Source of the DNA: Oscillospiraceae bacterium
GTDB taxonomy: Bacteria; Bacillota; Clostridia; Oscillospirales; Oscillospiraceae
NCBI GenBank assembly: GCA_902783825.1
Contig: CACZSJ010000090.1
Location: 1-17,869 of the forward strand
DNA length: 17,869 nucleotides
Reading direction: 5' to 3'
Positions within the stretch are counted from its first letter, which is position 1. Every line of letters starts with the position of its first letter. The notes beneath the pieces are model-generated. The model saw only the letters and a program-made list of their open reading frames with translations. It made no database searches and was not told the DNA's origin. Made by a program: the position numbers and the translations under genes. Shown in pieces: positions 1-6,697 of the stretch.

Positions 1-966
1 GGCATTATCCTGAAAGAGCAGGAGACGGTCTGCGACCTGGCGAATACAAGAACTATGGTGTTCGGGAAAACGGGGACCGTAACTACTGGTGAATATACGG
101 TGACAGACGTATTCCCGGATGGTGTGGATGAGGAAAAATTGCTTTCCGTAGCGGCCATCGCGGAGAGCGGCTCCGGGCATCCGATTGCCAAAGCCATCAA
201 GCGCGCTGCTGGCTGGACGGCGGCCATGGGCGCAAAAGCCGGAGAGATGGCAGAAATGCCGGGGCGAGGCGTTTCTGCGGTGATTGCTGGCAAGCGTGTG
301 TTGGTTGGCAACGCTTCGTTGCTGGAAGAAAACGGCGTTTATTATCAAGTTCCCAAACGCAGCGGCGCAGCCATCCATGTGGCGGTGGACCAGGTCTATT
401 GGGGATACATTATGGTGGGCGACAAGCCCCGTGAGAACGCGTTTGACGCCCTGGAAGAACTTCGCATTGCCGGGGTTGGCAATCTGATCATGCTTACGGG
501 GGACGTATTGTCCGTGTCGCGCCCCATTGCCTCTTCCCTGAATTTTGACATGGTGAAAACAGAGCTGAGTCCGGAGGGGAAGCTTTCCGCCATCGACTAT
601 TTGCTCAGCTCCAATGAGCCTCGCGCCAAGCTTGGATATGTCGGCGACGGCACCCACGATGCTGCGCTGCTGGAGCGGGCAGATCTGGGGATCAGCCTCA
701 ATGCCCTGTATGGGGAAAATCTGGTGAGTGCAGCGGATATTGCCTTGCTGGGGAATGATATTCTCAGCCTTCCCATGACCATGCGCATTTGTGTCGGAAG
801 CAATCGCATCGCAAAAGAAAACGCGTATTTTGCCGGCGGCGTCAAGCTGCTGCTTCTGTGCCTTGGGATCTTCGGGCTGCTGTCCATCCCGGCGGCGGCC
901 ATTGTCGAGCTTCTGCTGACGGTGCTTCTGATGGTCAACGCACTGCGCGCCTTTGGGCTTCGATGA
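1..966 (+). CDS. P1B-type metal ATPase-like protein, 3' part, phosphorylation-site Asp missing
   Basis: The reading frame is open from base 1, so the 5' end lies outside the window; 321 codons are visible. Seen: the P-domain start reads FGKTGT (Gly codon 64-66) where the family has DKTGT. Next come SGSGHPIA (the HP motif of the nucleotide-binding domain), MLTGD (490-504), GDGTHD (643-660, where GDGIND is usual), and two C-terminal hydrophobic helices ending in VNALRAFG. In heavy-metal ATPases (CadA/ZntA/CopA type) the missing Asp forms the phospho-intermediate, so normal ion pumping should be impossible. The last helix has Glu (907-909) where, by my alignment from memory, ZntA has its metal-binding Asp. 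The rest of the fold is well kept with no stop or frameshift, which favours a maintained pseudoenzyme over a decaying gene. Family confidence is high; function is unknown. Confidence 0.85.
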   Translation, partial: GIILKEQETVCDLANTRTMVFGKTGTVTTGEYTVTDVFPDGVDEEKLLSVAAIAESGSGHPIAKAIKRAAGWTAAMGAKAGEMAEMPGRGVSAVIAGKRVLVGNASLLEENGVYYQVPKRSGAAIHVAVDQVYWGYIMVGDKPRENAFDALEELRIAGVGNLIMLTGDVLSVSRPIASSLNFDMVKTELSPEGKLSAIDYLLSSNEPRAKLGYVGDGTHDAALLERADLGISLNALYGENLVSAADIALLGNDILSLPMTMRICVGSNRIAKENAYFAGGVKLLLLCLGIFGLLSIPAAAIVELLLTVLLMVNALRAFGLR

Positions 967-977
967 GAGGGATTGGA

Positions 978-1538
978 ATGAACGTTTACGATTTTGATCA
1001 GACGATTTTTGAGCCGGACAGTTCGTATGCCTTTGTCCTGTATTGCTTGCGTCACTATCCCCGTGCTGTTTCCCGAGCACTGCCGCGGGCTGGGCTGATG
1101 GGAGCTTTGCGCCTGCTGAAGCTGCGGGATACCCGGGCGCTGAAGGAGGAGGTTTTTTCCTTCCTGCCTCTGTTGGACGATGTAGATCGGATCGTGGAGG
1201 AATTTTGGGCAGAGAATATATCTGGAGTTTCCGCTTGGTATTTGGCGCAGAAGCAGGAGGATGATCTGATTCTGTCGGCCTCTCCCGCTTTCCTGCTGCA
1301 GCCGGTTGCAGACTGGCTTGGGGTGCGCTTGATCGCAACGCCTATGGACAAGCATACCGGGAAAATTATCGGTAAGAATTGCCACGACTATGAGAAAGTA
1401 ACTCGTTTTTACGCCGCCTTTCCTAATGTGAGACCCGCGCGTTTCTATTCGGATTCCCTTTCCGACGCTCCCATGGCCAGAATTGCGGAGGAGGCGTTTC
1501 TCGTTAAACACGGAGAATGTCTGCCCTGGCCCTTGTAG
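978..1538 (+). CDS. HAD-IB family phosphatase (SerB-like fold)
   Basis: A protein of 186 aa. Seen: motif I DFDQT at residues 5-9 (both Asp of DxDxT present), motif II Ser in LSASP near residue 99, a Lys-bearing stretch (GKNCHDYEK), and motif III YSDSLSD near residue 157. These are the complete catalytic set of HAD subfamily IB (phosphoserine-phosphatase-like) phosphohydrolases, which act through a phospho-Asp. The substrate cannot be named from sequence. The start at 978 is chosen because AGAGG lies 7 bases upstream and motif I then sits at residue 5, as usual. An ATG at 963 overlapping the ATPase stop is the alternative. The gene begins 11 bases after the ATPase gene and is probably cotranscribed with it; a strong terminator follows directly. 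Confidence 0.88.
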   Translation: MNVYDFDQTIFEPDSSYAFVLYCLRHYPRAVSRALPRAGLMGALRLLKLRDTRALKEEVFSFLPLLDDVDRIVEEFWAENISGVSAWYLAQKQEDDLILSASPAFLLQPVADWLGVRLIATPMDKHTGKIIGKNCHDYEKVTRFYAAFPNVRPARFYSDSLSDAPMARIAEEAFLVKHGECLPWPL

Positions 1539-1547
1539 GTTTTTACA

Positions 1548-1597
1548 AAAAGAAGCAGCCATGAAAACAATCGTTTTCATGGCTGCTTCTTTTGTGT
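1548..1597. terminator. Bidirectional intrinsic terminator between convergent genes
   Basis: A perfect 21-bp inverted repeat (1548-1568 and 1573-1593) encloses a 4-base AATC loop. The plus-strand 3' arm runs into TTTTGTG. The minus-strand copy runs into a T-rich stretch complementary to 1540-1550. It lies between the ends of the phosphatase gene (plus) and the membrane protein gene (minus) and can serve both. Confidence 0.92.
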
Positions 1598-1607
1598 TCT
1601 GCAAAAA

Positions 1608-2078
1608 TCAAGGTTTGAAGTCCGGGACAAAGCTGCCCTGGATGCCCATGGCTTTCAAACGGGCTTTGATTTGACCGGGTTTCTTGTTATACATGGCGGT
1701 GCGCAGAGCGTCGTCCGGGACAAAACGGCAGTAGGCGCTGCAGAAGGCGTCAAACATGGGGCGGTTTCCGGGGCCGAGCTTGTTTATCAACAGAACCACG
1801 GCCAGAGACGCACCAACGCCAAAGCTCTGAATCAGATAGAGCGGGCAAAAGAATACAATGACAAAGAGAATCAGGGCGGAAATCACAAGGCAGGTAATCA
1901 ATGAAATGGTAGTGTAGCGATCGGCGCCCACAGCGATCAGATCTTCCTGAAGTGCGCGCATTTTCTTGATCAAGGGTTTGGCAGTCAGAATATTAAACAA
2001 AAACTGACGCGCAAACAGATATGCCCAAAGCCAACCGCCCAGAAATACGGCAGCAGCCAACATGATTTTCATTTCCAT
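1608..2078 (-). CDS. Small two-to-three-helix membrane protein of unknown function
   Basis: A protein of 156 aa that I do not recognise. Seen: an N-terminal hydrophobic segment (about residues 4-25), a short basic stretch containing AKPLIKKMRALQED, then a long hydrophobic region (about residues 52-95) that probably forms two membrane passes. A soluble C-terminal tail of about 60 residues follows, rich in Lys/Arg/Pro, with FDAFCSAYCRFVPDD and KARLKAMGIQG. The start at 2078 is chosen over a 27-residue longer frame because AGGAGG (complement of 2085-2090) lies 6 bases upstream and the extra residues are polar and unlike a membrane protein leader. It diverges from spoIIIA and converges on the phosphatase gene, with its own promoter and terminator, so it is monocistronic. 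Confidence 0.8.
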   Translation of the reverse strand: MEMKIMLAAAVFLGGWLWAYLFARQFLFNILTAKPLIKKMRALQEDLIAVGADRYTTISLITCLVISALILFVIVFFCPLYLIQSFGVGASLAVVLLINKLGPGNRPMFDAFCSAYCRFVPDDALRTAMYNKKPGQIKARLKAMGIQGSFVPDFKP

Positions 2079-2159
2079 CTTTTGCCTCCTGTCTGCCGAC
2101 GGGCGGGATTGAGCGTTCCAATCCGTACAGTTTTGTGTCGACTCGTCCGGCTGACCCAC

Positions 2160-2188
2160 AGTGTAGCACAGGCGGGGGAAAGATTCAA
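2160..2188 (-). promoter_or_regulatory. Sigma-A-like promoter for the minus-strand membrane protein gene
   Basis: Read on the minus strand, TTGAAT (complement of 2183-2188) and TACACT (complement of 2160-2165) are separated by exactly 17 bases, about 80 bases upstream of the start codon. Each hexamer matches the consensus at 4 of 6 positions. This is inference from the match and its placement. Confidence 0.5.
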
Positions 2189-2216
2189 GAATATTTGTTC
2201 AGACGGTGAATAGATT
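2189..2216 (+). promoter_or_regulatory. Candidate sigma-E promoter of the spoIIIA operon
   Basis: GAATATT (2189-2195) fits the sigma-E -35 consensus KMATATT fully. AATAGATT (2209-2216) matches 5 of 8 positions of the -10 consensus CATACAMT, with a 13-base spacer, close to the usual 14. Transcription would start about 10-15 bases before the spoIIIAA start codon. In Bacillus subtilis spoIIIA is transcribed by sigma-E in the mother cell, so a sigma-E site is expected here. The -10 match is imperfect. Confidence 0.5.
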
Positions 2217-2236
2217 GTTCTCAGGATGTGAATGTG

Positions 2237-3106
2237 ATGAACGCTATGGAAACTGCCGTGACCTTGCTGGACAAACCCTACGCCGACGCATTGCGGAAAT
2301 TGGATCAGAACAGGGTGGAGGAGATCCGCCTTCGGTTGGGAAAAGAGCCGCGAGTCCTCATACAGGGAAAGGAACGCCTGCTCTCCGATCGAGTTGTTCG
2401 GGAAGAAGACCTGCTAAGGCTCCTGGAGGCGGCCAGCGCGGCATCTGCCCACAGTGCAGCGCCGGCCATGGCTGAGGGGTATTTGCCGTACAGGGGTTTG
2501 CGCATCGGCCTGTGTGGAACCGGTATTGTCCGCAAGGGGGAATTTGTTGGGTTTCGTTCCTGTTCCTCCGCTGCTATTCGTATCCCGTCCCAGCGCTATG
2601 GCCTGTGTGAGAGCTTTCTTCCGCAGCTGCTGCAGGATGGCTTTCGAAGCACCTTGATCGCTTCGCCGCCGGGAGGCGGCAAAACGACCCTGCTGCGAGA
2701 GCTGATACGTGTCTTGTCAGGTCGGGGCTTTCGCTTGGGCGTTGTGGATGACAGAGGAGAATTAGGCGGAAGCGACGGCGGGCGAATCCAGATGGATTTG
2801 GGTGAGCACACGGACGTGTTGACAGGACTTGACAAATATCGCGGGGCTCTGATGCTTCTAAGAGGCATGAATCCACAGATTCTGGCTATGGATGAAGTGA
2901 GCCGGGAGGAAGACATGCGTGCCGTTGAGGAATGCTGTGCCTGCGGCGTGGAGCTGCTGGCAAGCGTACATGCTTCCGGTCAGGACGACCTGCAAAGACG
3001 TACCCTGTATCGCAGGATGCTGGACAGGCAGATCTTTTCGTGGCTTATCACAATCAGCGGATGCGGCGATCAGCGGCGCTACCTGCTGACGAGGATGACG
3101 GGATGA
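2237..3106 (+). CDS. spoIIIAA: Stage III sporulation protein AA, ATPase of the SpoIIIA channel
   Basis: A protein of 289 aa (about 307 in Bacillus subtilis). It is the cytosolic mother-cell ATPase of the SpoIIIA-SpoIIQ complex, related to secretion ATPases, and needed for forespore sigma-G activity after engulfment. Seen: EEIRLRLG near residue 30, typical of the family start; Walker A in SPPGGGKTTLLR near residues 145-156; Walker B LAMDEV near residue 217; then a conserved HASG segment. The start is uncertain: ATG 2237 is 10 bases after AGGA, while GTG 2228 and GTG 2234 are in frame just upstream. It is the first gene of the operon, and its stop overlaps the next start (ATGA). Confidence 0.96.
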   Translation: MNAMETAVTLLDKPYADALRKLDQNRVEEIRLRLGKEPRVLIQGKERLLSDRVVREEDLLRLLEAASAASAHSAAPAMAEGYLPYRGLRIGLCGTGIVRKGEFVGFRSCSSAAIRIPSQRYGLCESFLPQLLQDGFRSTLIASPPGGGKTTLLRELIRVLSGRGFRLGVVDDRGELGGSDGGRIQMDLGEHTDVLTGLDKYRGALMLLRGMNPQILAMDEVSREEDMRAVEECCACGVELLASVHASGQDDLQRRTLYRRMLDRQIFSWLITISGCGDQRRYLLTRMTG

Positions 3107-3612
3107 GGATTTGGGGATTGTTCTTGATGTTCGCCGGCTGCGCTGGCGGAGGGATTCAGTATTGCGCTATACAAAAAAAGCGTCTTGCGCTTCTGCGTCA
3201 TACGCTTTCGGCTCTGGAGATACTGGAAGGTGAGCTTGGTACAAGCGCTCTGCCCATGCCGGAATTGTGTCAGTTGCTGCAACGCCACTCCGAGCTGGCA
3301 GTACGAGATTTTTTTCTGGAATTGACACAGAGAATGCCTGAGCTTGGGCGGCGGTCATTTGCCAGCATCTGGCGGCAGGCAGCACGCTGCCACCTGGCAG
3401 GGCTGGGTGAGGCGCCCATGGAGGCGTACCTTGCGTTGGGGGAGAAGCTGGGACGATATGAATTGGAACAACAGCTGTCGGCTGTGCGGCAGTGTCAGAG
3501 AGCGCTGCGGAGAAGCCTGGAGTCGGCGGAAGCGGCGTATCCGGCAGAGCGGAAGCTGGGGATGGGGCTTTCTCTATCGTTGGGAGCTCTGCTTCTGATC
3601 CTGTACCTATAG
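3103..3612 (+). CDS. spoIIIAB: Stage III sporulation protein AB
   Basis: A protein of 169 aa, close to the 171 aa of Bacillus subtilis SpoIIIAB. It is an inner-membrane component of the mother-cell side of the sporulation channel, with resemblance to type II secretion GspF-like subunits. Seen: an N-terminal hydrophobic anchor (about residues 2-20), a helical middle part with LEILEGELGTSALPMPEL, and a C-terminal hydrophobic segment LGMGLSLSLGALLLILYL. The start ATG at 3103 overlaps the spoIIIAA stop (ATGA), which implies translational coupling. A longer open frame upstream lies inside spoIIIAA and is not used. The identification rests on length, topology and operon position. Confidence 0.94.
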   Translation: MRIWGLFLMFAGCAGGGIQYCAIQKKRLALLRHTLSALEILEGELGTSALPMPELCQLLQRHSELAVRDFFLELTQRMPELGRRSFASIWRQAARCHLAGLGEAPMEAYLALGEKLGRYELEQQLSAVRQCQRALRRSLESAEAAYPAERKLGMGLSLSLGALLLILYL

Positions 3613-3621
3613 GAGCTGCAA

Positions 3622-3816
3622 ATGGATGTGGATCTGATCTTTAAAATTGCCGCGGTGGGAATTCTGGTGGCTGTTTTGAACATTCTACTCCAGAGATCCG
3701 GTCGGGACGAACAGGCTTTGATGACAACGATTGCGGCTCTTGTGGTGGTCTTGATGATGGTGGTACAGAAAATCAGCGAGCTGTTTAACATGATCAAGAC
3801 CTTGTTTGGCCTGTGA
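3622..3816 (+). CDS. spoIIIAC: Stage III sporulation protein AC
   Basis: A small membrane protein of 64 aa (about 68 in Bacillus subtilis) with two hydrophobic helices, around residues 5-24 and 33-50. The polar loop between them, QRSGRDEQA, is typical of the family. It is part of the mother-cell membrane complex that assembles with the forespore protein SpoIIQ. AGGAG at 3611-3615, overlapping the spoIIIAB stop, lies 6 bases before the ATG and fixes the start. The next gene begins one base after its stop. Confidence 0.95.
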   Translation: MDVDLIFKIAAVGILVAVLNILLQRSGRDEQALMTTIAALVVVLMMVVQKISELFNMIKTLFGL

Positions 3817-3817
3817 T

Positions 3818-4204
3818 ATGGATGTGGTCTGGAAAGCGGCTGCGGTCGCGCTTACTGCGGCTATTTTGGGCCTCTTGATCCGCCAGAAGAATCCGGAGCT
3901 TGCGCTGCTGCTGAGTGTCTGTACGGTTACTGTGATTCTTTTGGGAACCATCGGGCTGCTCAGCGGCCTTGTGACTCTGTTTGAAACAGCAGAAAGCATC
4001 ATGAGCAGGAGCGAGACCATGGTAGCGCCGCTGTTTAAATGTTGTGCCATCGGGCTTCTGTCAAAAATCTGCATGGAATTGTGCGCTGAGGCAGGAAACC
4101 ATGCGGCCGCCGTCGCGGTGGAACTGGCCGGGACAATTTGCGCGCTGCGGCTGGTTTTGCCGCTGATGATCTCCGTGCTGAAGCTGATAGGGGGGATGGT
4201 ATGA
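3818..4204 (+). CDS. spoIIIAD: Stage III sporulation protein AD
   Basis: A protein of 128 aa (about 133 in Bacillus subtilis), almost wholly hydrophobic, with four likely membrane helices. The segment LLIRQKNPELALLLS near residues 20-35 is characteristic of SpoIIIAD, as is the C-terminal LPLMISVLKLIGGMV. It is an integral membrane subunit of the SpoIIIA complex. ATG 3818 is one base after the spoIIIAC stop and has no clear ribosome binding site, so translation is probably coupled. A TTG at 3806 in frame is a less likely start. The gene ends in an ATGA overlap with spoIIIAE. Confidence 0.95.
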   Translation: MDVVWKAAAVALTAAILGLLIRQKNPELALLLSVCTVTVILLGTIGLLSGLVTLFETAESIMSRSETMVAPLFKCCAIGLLSKICMELCAEAGNHAAAVAVELAGTICALRLVLPLMISVLKLIGGMV

Positions 4205-5301
4205 AAAAGCTTTTGCTGATCCTGCTGCTATGCCCGCTGTTCGGCACGGTGGCCCATGCGGAGGATGTCTACGAACAGACTGCGCAGATGGCGCAGATCT
4301 ATGAGGTGGAAAACGCCCTGTCCGACGAGGAACTGGCACTGACAGGAAACCTGACGCTGGACGGCAGCTATGATACGGAGGGCGCTCTCCGGCGGCTGTG
4401 GAAGCATCTGTTGGCATCGTTGCAGGAGCAGCTGCAGAACAATTTGCTCTACGCTGCGCAGTTGGTTGCATTGGCGGCCCTGTGCGCTGTTCTGCGCGCT
4501 GCGACGCCGCACAAAACAATCTCTGGCTTCGTCGATATGGCGGCTTGCTGCGCGGCAACGCTGATGCTGAGCGGGAGCCTTGAGAGTGTGATTGTTCAAG
4601 CGACGGAAACGCTGCGGCAATTGTCTGACTATTCCCGCGCAGCCTTGCCCGCTATTTTTACCGCGGCTGCTTTTACCGGCGCTGTTGGCTCTGCCGCGGC
4701 CCGCTACGCCGCAGTGTGCTTGGCGATGGACGTGATGATGACGGCGCAGATGCGGCTGGTTTTGCCTTTGCTGTATGGCTTTCTGACAGTATCCATCAGC
4801 CGCAGCCTGTTTGATAACGCTATTTTGGCGGCCTGCGCGCGTTTCCTGAAATGGAGCATCACTATGGCGCTTACGACCGTTACGCTTGTATTCAGCGCAT
4901 ACTTGAGCATTACCGGCGCCATTGCGGGCAGCACGGATGCGGTGGCCATCAAGGCGACTCGCACGGCGATTGCTACGGCCTTACCGGTTGTGGGGGGGAT
5001 TCTGTCGGATTCCGCTTCGGTAATTCTGGCTGCGGCGGGCTTTATCAAAAACACGGCGGGGGCCTTTGCGCTGCTGGCAGTTTGTGCATTGTGCCTTGGC
5101 CCTTTTGCGCTGCTTACCGTCAAGATGCTGCTGTTTAAGCTGGCGGCTGCAGTGGCAGATATGTTTCCTGCTTCCGGGCTTTCTCGTCTGATCGGCGATT
5201 TTTCCGTCGTGTTCGGTATCCTGCTGGGGATGATCGGAAGCTGCGGGATCATGTTGTTTTTATCGATCATGTCCGGGATTAAGGTGGTGGCGGCAGGATG
5301 A
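4201..5301 (+). CDS. spoIIIAE: Stage III sporulation protein AE
   Basis: A protein of 366 aa (about 399 in Bacillus subtilis), the largest membrane component of the SpoIIIA channel. Seen: a clear signal-peptide-like start (KK, a leucine-rich core, then Ala-His-Ala before Glu-Asp at about residue 20), an acidic extracytoplasmic stretch, then seven or so hydrophobic segments. These include the conserved-looking DYSRAALPAIFTAAAFTGAVGSA and GGILSDSASVILAAAGFIKN. ATG 4201 overlaps the spoIIIAD stop, and the SpoIIIAE end overlaps the spoIIIAF start in the same way. Four-base overlaps on both sides argue for balanced coupled synthesis of AD, AE and AF. Confidence 0.96.
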   Translation: MKKLLLILLLCPLFGTVAHAEDVYEQTAQMAQIYEVENALSDEELALTGNLTLDGSYDTEGALRRLWKHLLASLQEQLQNNLLYAAQLVALAALCAVLRAATPHKTISGFVDMAACCAATLMLSGSLESVIVQATETLRQLSDYSRAALPAIFTAAAFTGAVGSAAARYAAVCLAMDVMMTAQMRLVLPLLYGFLTVSISRSLFDNAILAACARFLKWSITMALTTVTLVFSAYLSITGAIAGSTDAVAIKATRTAIATALPVVGGILSDSASVILAAAGFIKNTAGAFALLAVCALCLGPFALLTVKMLLFKLAAAVADMFPASGLSRLIGDFSVVFGILLGMIGSCGIMLFLSIMSGIKVVAAG

Positions 5302-5777
5302 TGAACCAAATCCGACAATTGTGCGTCCTTTCCGTTCTCTGCGGAACCGCTCTGCAGTTGACGCCGGAGGGAGGGGTCAAACGCGCGATGGCTGTGCTTT
5401 GCGCGATGATTCTGAGCGCTTCTCTCCTGTCCGCATTGCATAGACTGAATCTGGACGCCTATGCCCTGGAGACGGCCCGTCAACGGGAGGAGGAGCATCT
5501 GTTTCTGACTGGCAACAGCGACAGGCGGGAGCGGCTGAACCGACTTGTCATAGAGCAAGAGTACGAGACATATATTTTGGACAAAGCCGGAAGTGCTGGG
5601 CTGGAGTTGACGGCGGTTGCGGTTGAAGCCAAGTGGGATATGGATGGAATTTGGGTTCCGCATACCGTGCAGATTGGATACAGGGGGGAGGAGAGACTGA
5701 AAGCATGGATGACGGATCGGATTACGGGAGATCTGGGAATACCGAAGGAAAGGCAGTATTGGTCACGTGAAGAGTGA
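5298..5777 (+). CDS. spoIIIAF: Stage III sporulation protein AF
   Basis: A protein of 159 aa, in place for SpoIIIAF (about 206 in Bacillus subtilis). Seen: two N-terminal hydrophobic helices (about residues 4-20 and 28-46) separated by the short loop QLTPEGG, and a soluble C-terminal region. The family's soluble part has a ring-building-like fold related to type III secretion ring proteins. The N-terminal loop with a PEG-like turn after the first helix is typical. The ATG at 5298 overlaps the spoIIIAE stop; an adjacent ATG at 5301 is possible. The 3' end runs into the start region of spoIIIAG. Confidence 0.93.
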   Translation: MMNQIRQLCVLSVLCGTALQLTPEGGVKRAMAVLCAMILSASLLSALHRLNLDAYALETARQREEEHLFLTGNSDRRERLNRLVIEQEYETYILDKAGSAGLELTAVAVEAKWDMDGIWVPHTVQIGYRGEERLKAWMTDRITGDLGIPKERQYWSREE

Positions 5778-6093
5778 AAGAAAGGTGATTCTGGAAAAAC
5801 TGAATGCGATCAAATATCCGCTTTTGATGCTGGCGCTGGGGCTGTTGCTTTTGCTGTTGCCCGGGAAGAAGGAAAGCACCGTTTCGGAGATCGGAACAGA
5901 TCAGCTTCTCCAGCAAACGCTGGCGCGCACGGATGGGATCGGAGAGGCCTGGGTCATTACCTCCGAAAACGGAGCCGTTGTGGTCTGCCGTGGTGCGGAG
6001 AACGCAAAAGCGCGGCTGGATATTATCCGGGCCGTCAATGCCTACACCGGATTTCCAAGCGACAGGATCACGGTATTGAAAATGGCAGATTAG
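5767..6093 (+). CDS. spoIIIAG: Stage III sporulation protein AG, minimal form
   Basis: A protein of 108 aa, about half the 229 aa of Bacillus subtilis SpoIIIAG, the large ring subunit in the intermembrane space. Seen: a short basic start, one membrane helix (about residues 17-32, YPLLMLALGLLLLLLP), then GIGEAWVITSENGAVVVCRGAENAK and AVNAYTGFPSDRITVLKM, which match the two halves of the ring-building motif. The long segment that normally separates the two strands (the beta-triangle insertion of SpoIIIAG) is absent. The start is uncertain: GTG 5767 overlaps spoIIIAF by 11 bases, and GTG 5785 is the alternative. Operon position between AF and AH supports the call. Confidence 0.9.
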   Translation: MKSERKVILEKLNAIKYPLLMLALGLLLLLLPGKKESTVSEIGTDQLLQQTLARTDGIGEAWVITSENGAVVVCRGAENAKARLDIIRAVNAYTGFPSDRITVLKMAD

Positions 6094-6114
6094 TCTTGAG
6101 TGAGGGGGAATACC

Positions 6115-6654
6115 ATGAAGAACAGGAAAAGAAATATTACCTTGATGGCCGTTTTAATCTTTGTCAGCGCGGCGGTTGCGCTGAATTGGACATACAACAA
6201 GCGCTGGGGAACGCCGGACGCGGAGATGGTGGCGGCGGAAGATGAAATGATGATGATCGCCAATATGGGTTACGGACAGAGCGTGGAGGCTGCCGCTTCA
6301 GAATACTTCGCGGAAGCCAGACTCACACGGCAGGTGTCCAGGGACGAGGCGCTGCAGCTGCTGCAGACGGCGGCCACAGCGGAGACAGCATCACAGGAGA
6401 CCATTGACAGTGCCATGAACGCGATTTCCGCAATGGCCACCTGTTCCATGAAGGAGGCGCAGATTGAAAATCTCCTGATTGCCAAGGACTTTGCTGACTG
6501 TGTTGTATATATCGGCAACGATTCCGTGACGGTGGCGGTCCCGGCCCCGGCTGAAGGCCTAAGCGAGGATGCGGTGGCACGGATTACCGATGTGATCTGC
6601 AATGAGACGGAATATGCGGCAGCGCAATTGAGTATCATTGAGGTAAAAGCATGA
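6115..6654 (+). CDS. spoIIIAH: Stage III sporulation protein AH, SpoIIQ partner
   Basis: A protein of 179 aa (about 218 in Bacillus subtilis). It is anchored in the mother-cell membrane and binds forespore SpoIIQ across the intermembrane space; its soluble domain resembles YscJ/FliF ring proteins. Seen: basic MKNRKR start, one helix (about residues 8-27), an acidic alanine-rich linker, then a C-terminal domain. That domain contains KEAQIENLLIAKDFADCVVYI, NDSVTVAVPA and ARITDVICNETEYAA, matching the family pattern. GAGGGGGA (6102-6109) lies 5 bases before ATG 6115 and decides the start over GTG 6100. It is the last gene before the operon terminator. Confidence 0.95.
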   Translation: MKNRKRNITLMAVLIFVSAAVALNWTYNKRWGTPDAEMVAAEDEMMMIANMGYGQSVEAAASEYFAEARLTRQVSRDEALQLLQTAATAETASQETIDSAMNAISAMATCSMKEAQIENLLIAKDFADCVVYIGNDSVTVAVPAPAEGLSEDAVARITDVICNETEYAAAQLSIIEVKA

Positions 6655-6662
6655 AAAGAAGC

Positions 6663-6697
6663 CCGGCTTGATCCAATGGATCAGGCCGGTTTTTCTT
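6663..6697 (+). terminator. Intrinsic terminator of the spoIIIA operon
   Basis: A 12-bp stem (6663-6674 with 6678-6689, one G-T pair) has an AAT loop and is followed by five T's (6690-6694) and CTT. It starts 9 bases after the spoIIIAH stop. Confidence 0.93.

Noticed and set aside
963..977. ATG 963 as start of the HAD-IB gene, overlapping the ATPase stop
   Set aside because: It remains possible, but the AGAGG site favours ATG 978, and motif I then falls at residue 5 as in the family.
597..1604. Long open frame (335 codons) on the minus strand under the ATPase and phosphatase genes
   Set aside because: It lies opposite two genes with clear family motifs, crosses the terminator hairpin, and its translation (Arg/Ser/Gln-rich) resembles no protein family.
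4704..5663. Minus-strand open frame of 319 codons under spoIIIAE and spoIIIAF
   Set aside because: It is a shadow of GC-rich coding sequence, with no ribosome site and no motif, while the plus strand encodes well-recognised sporulation proteins.
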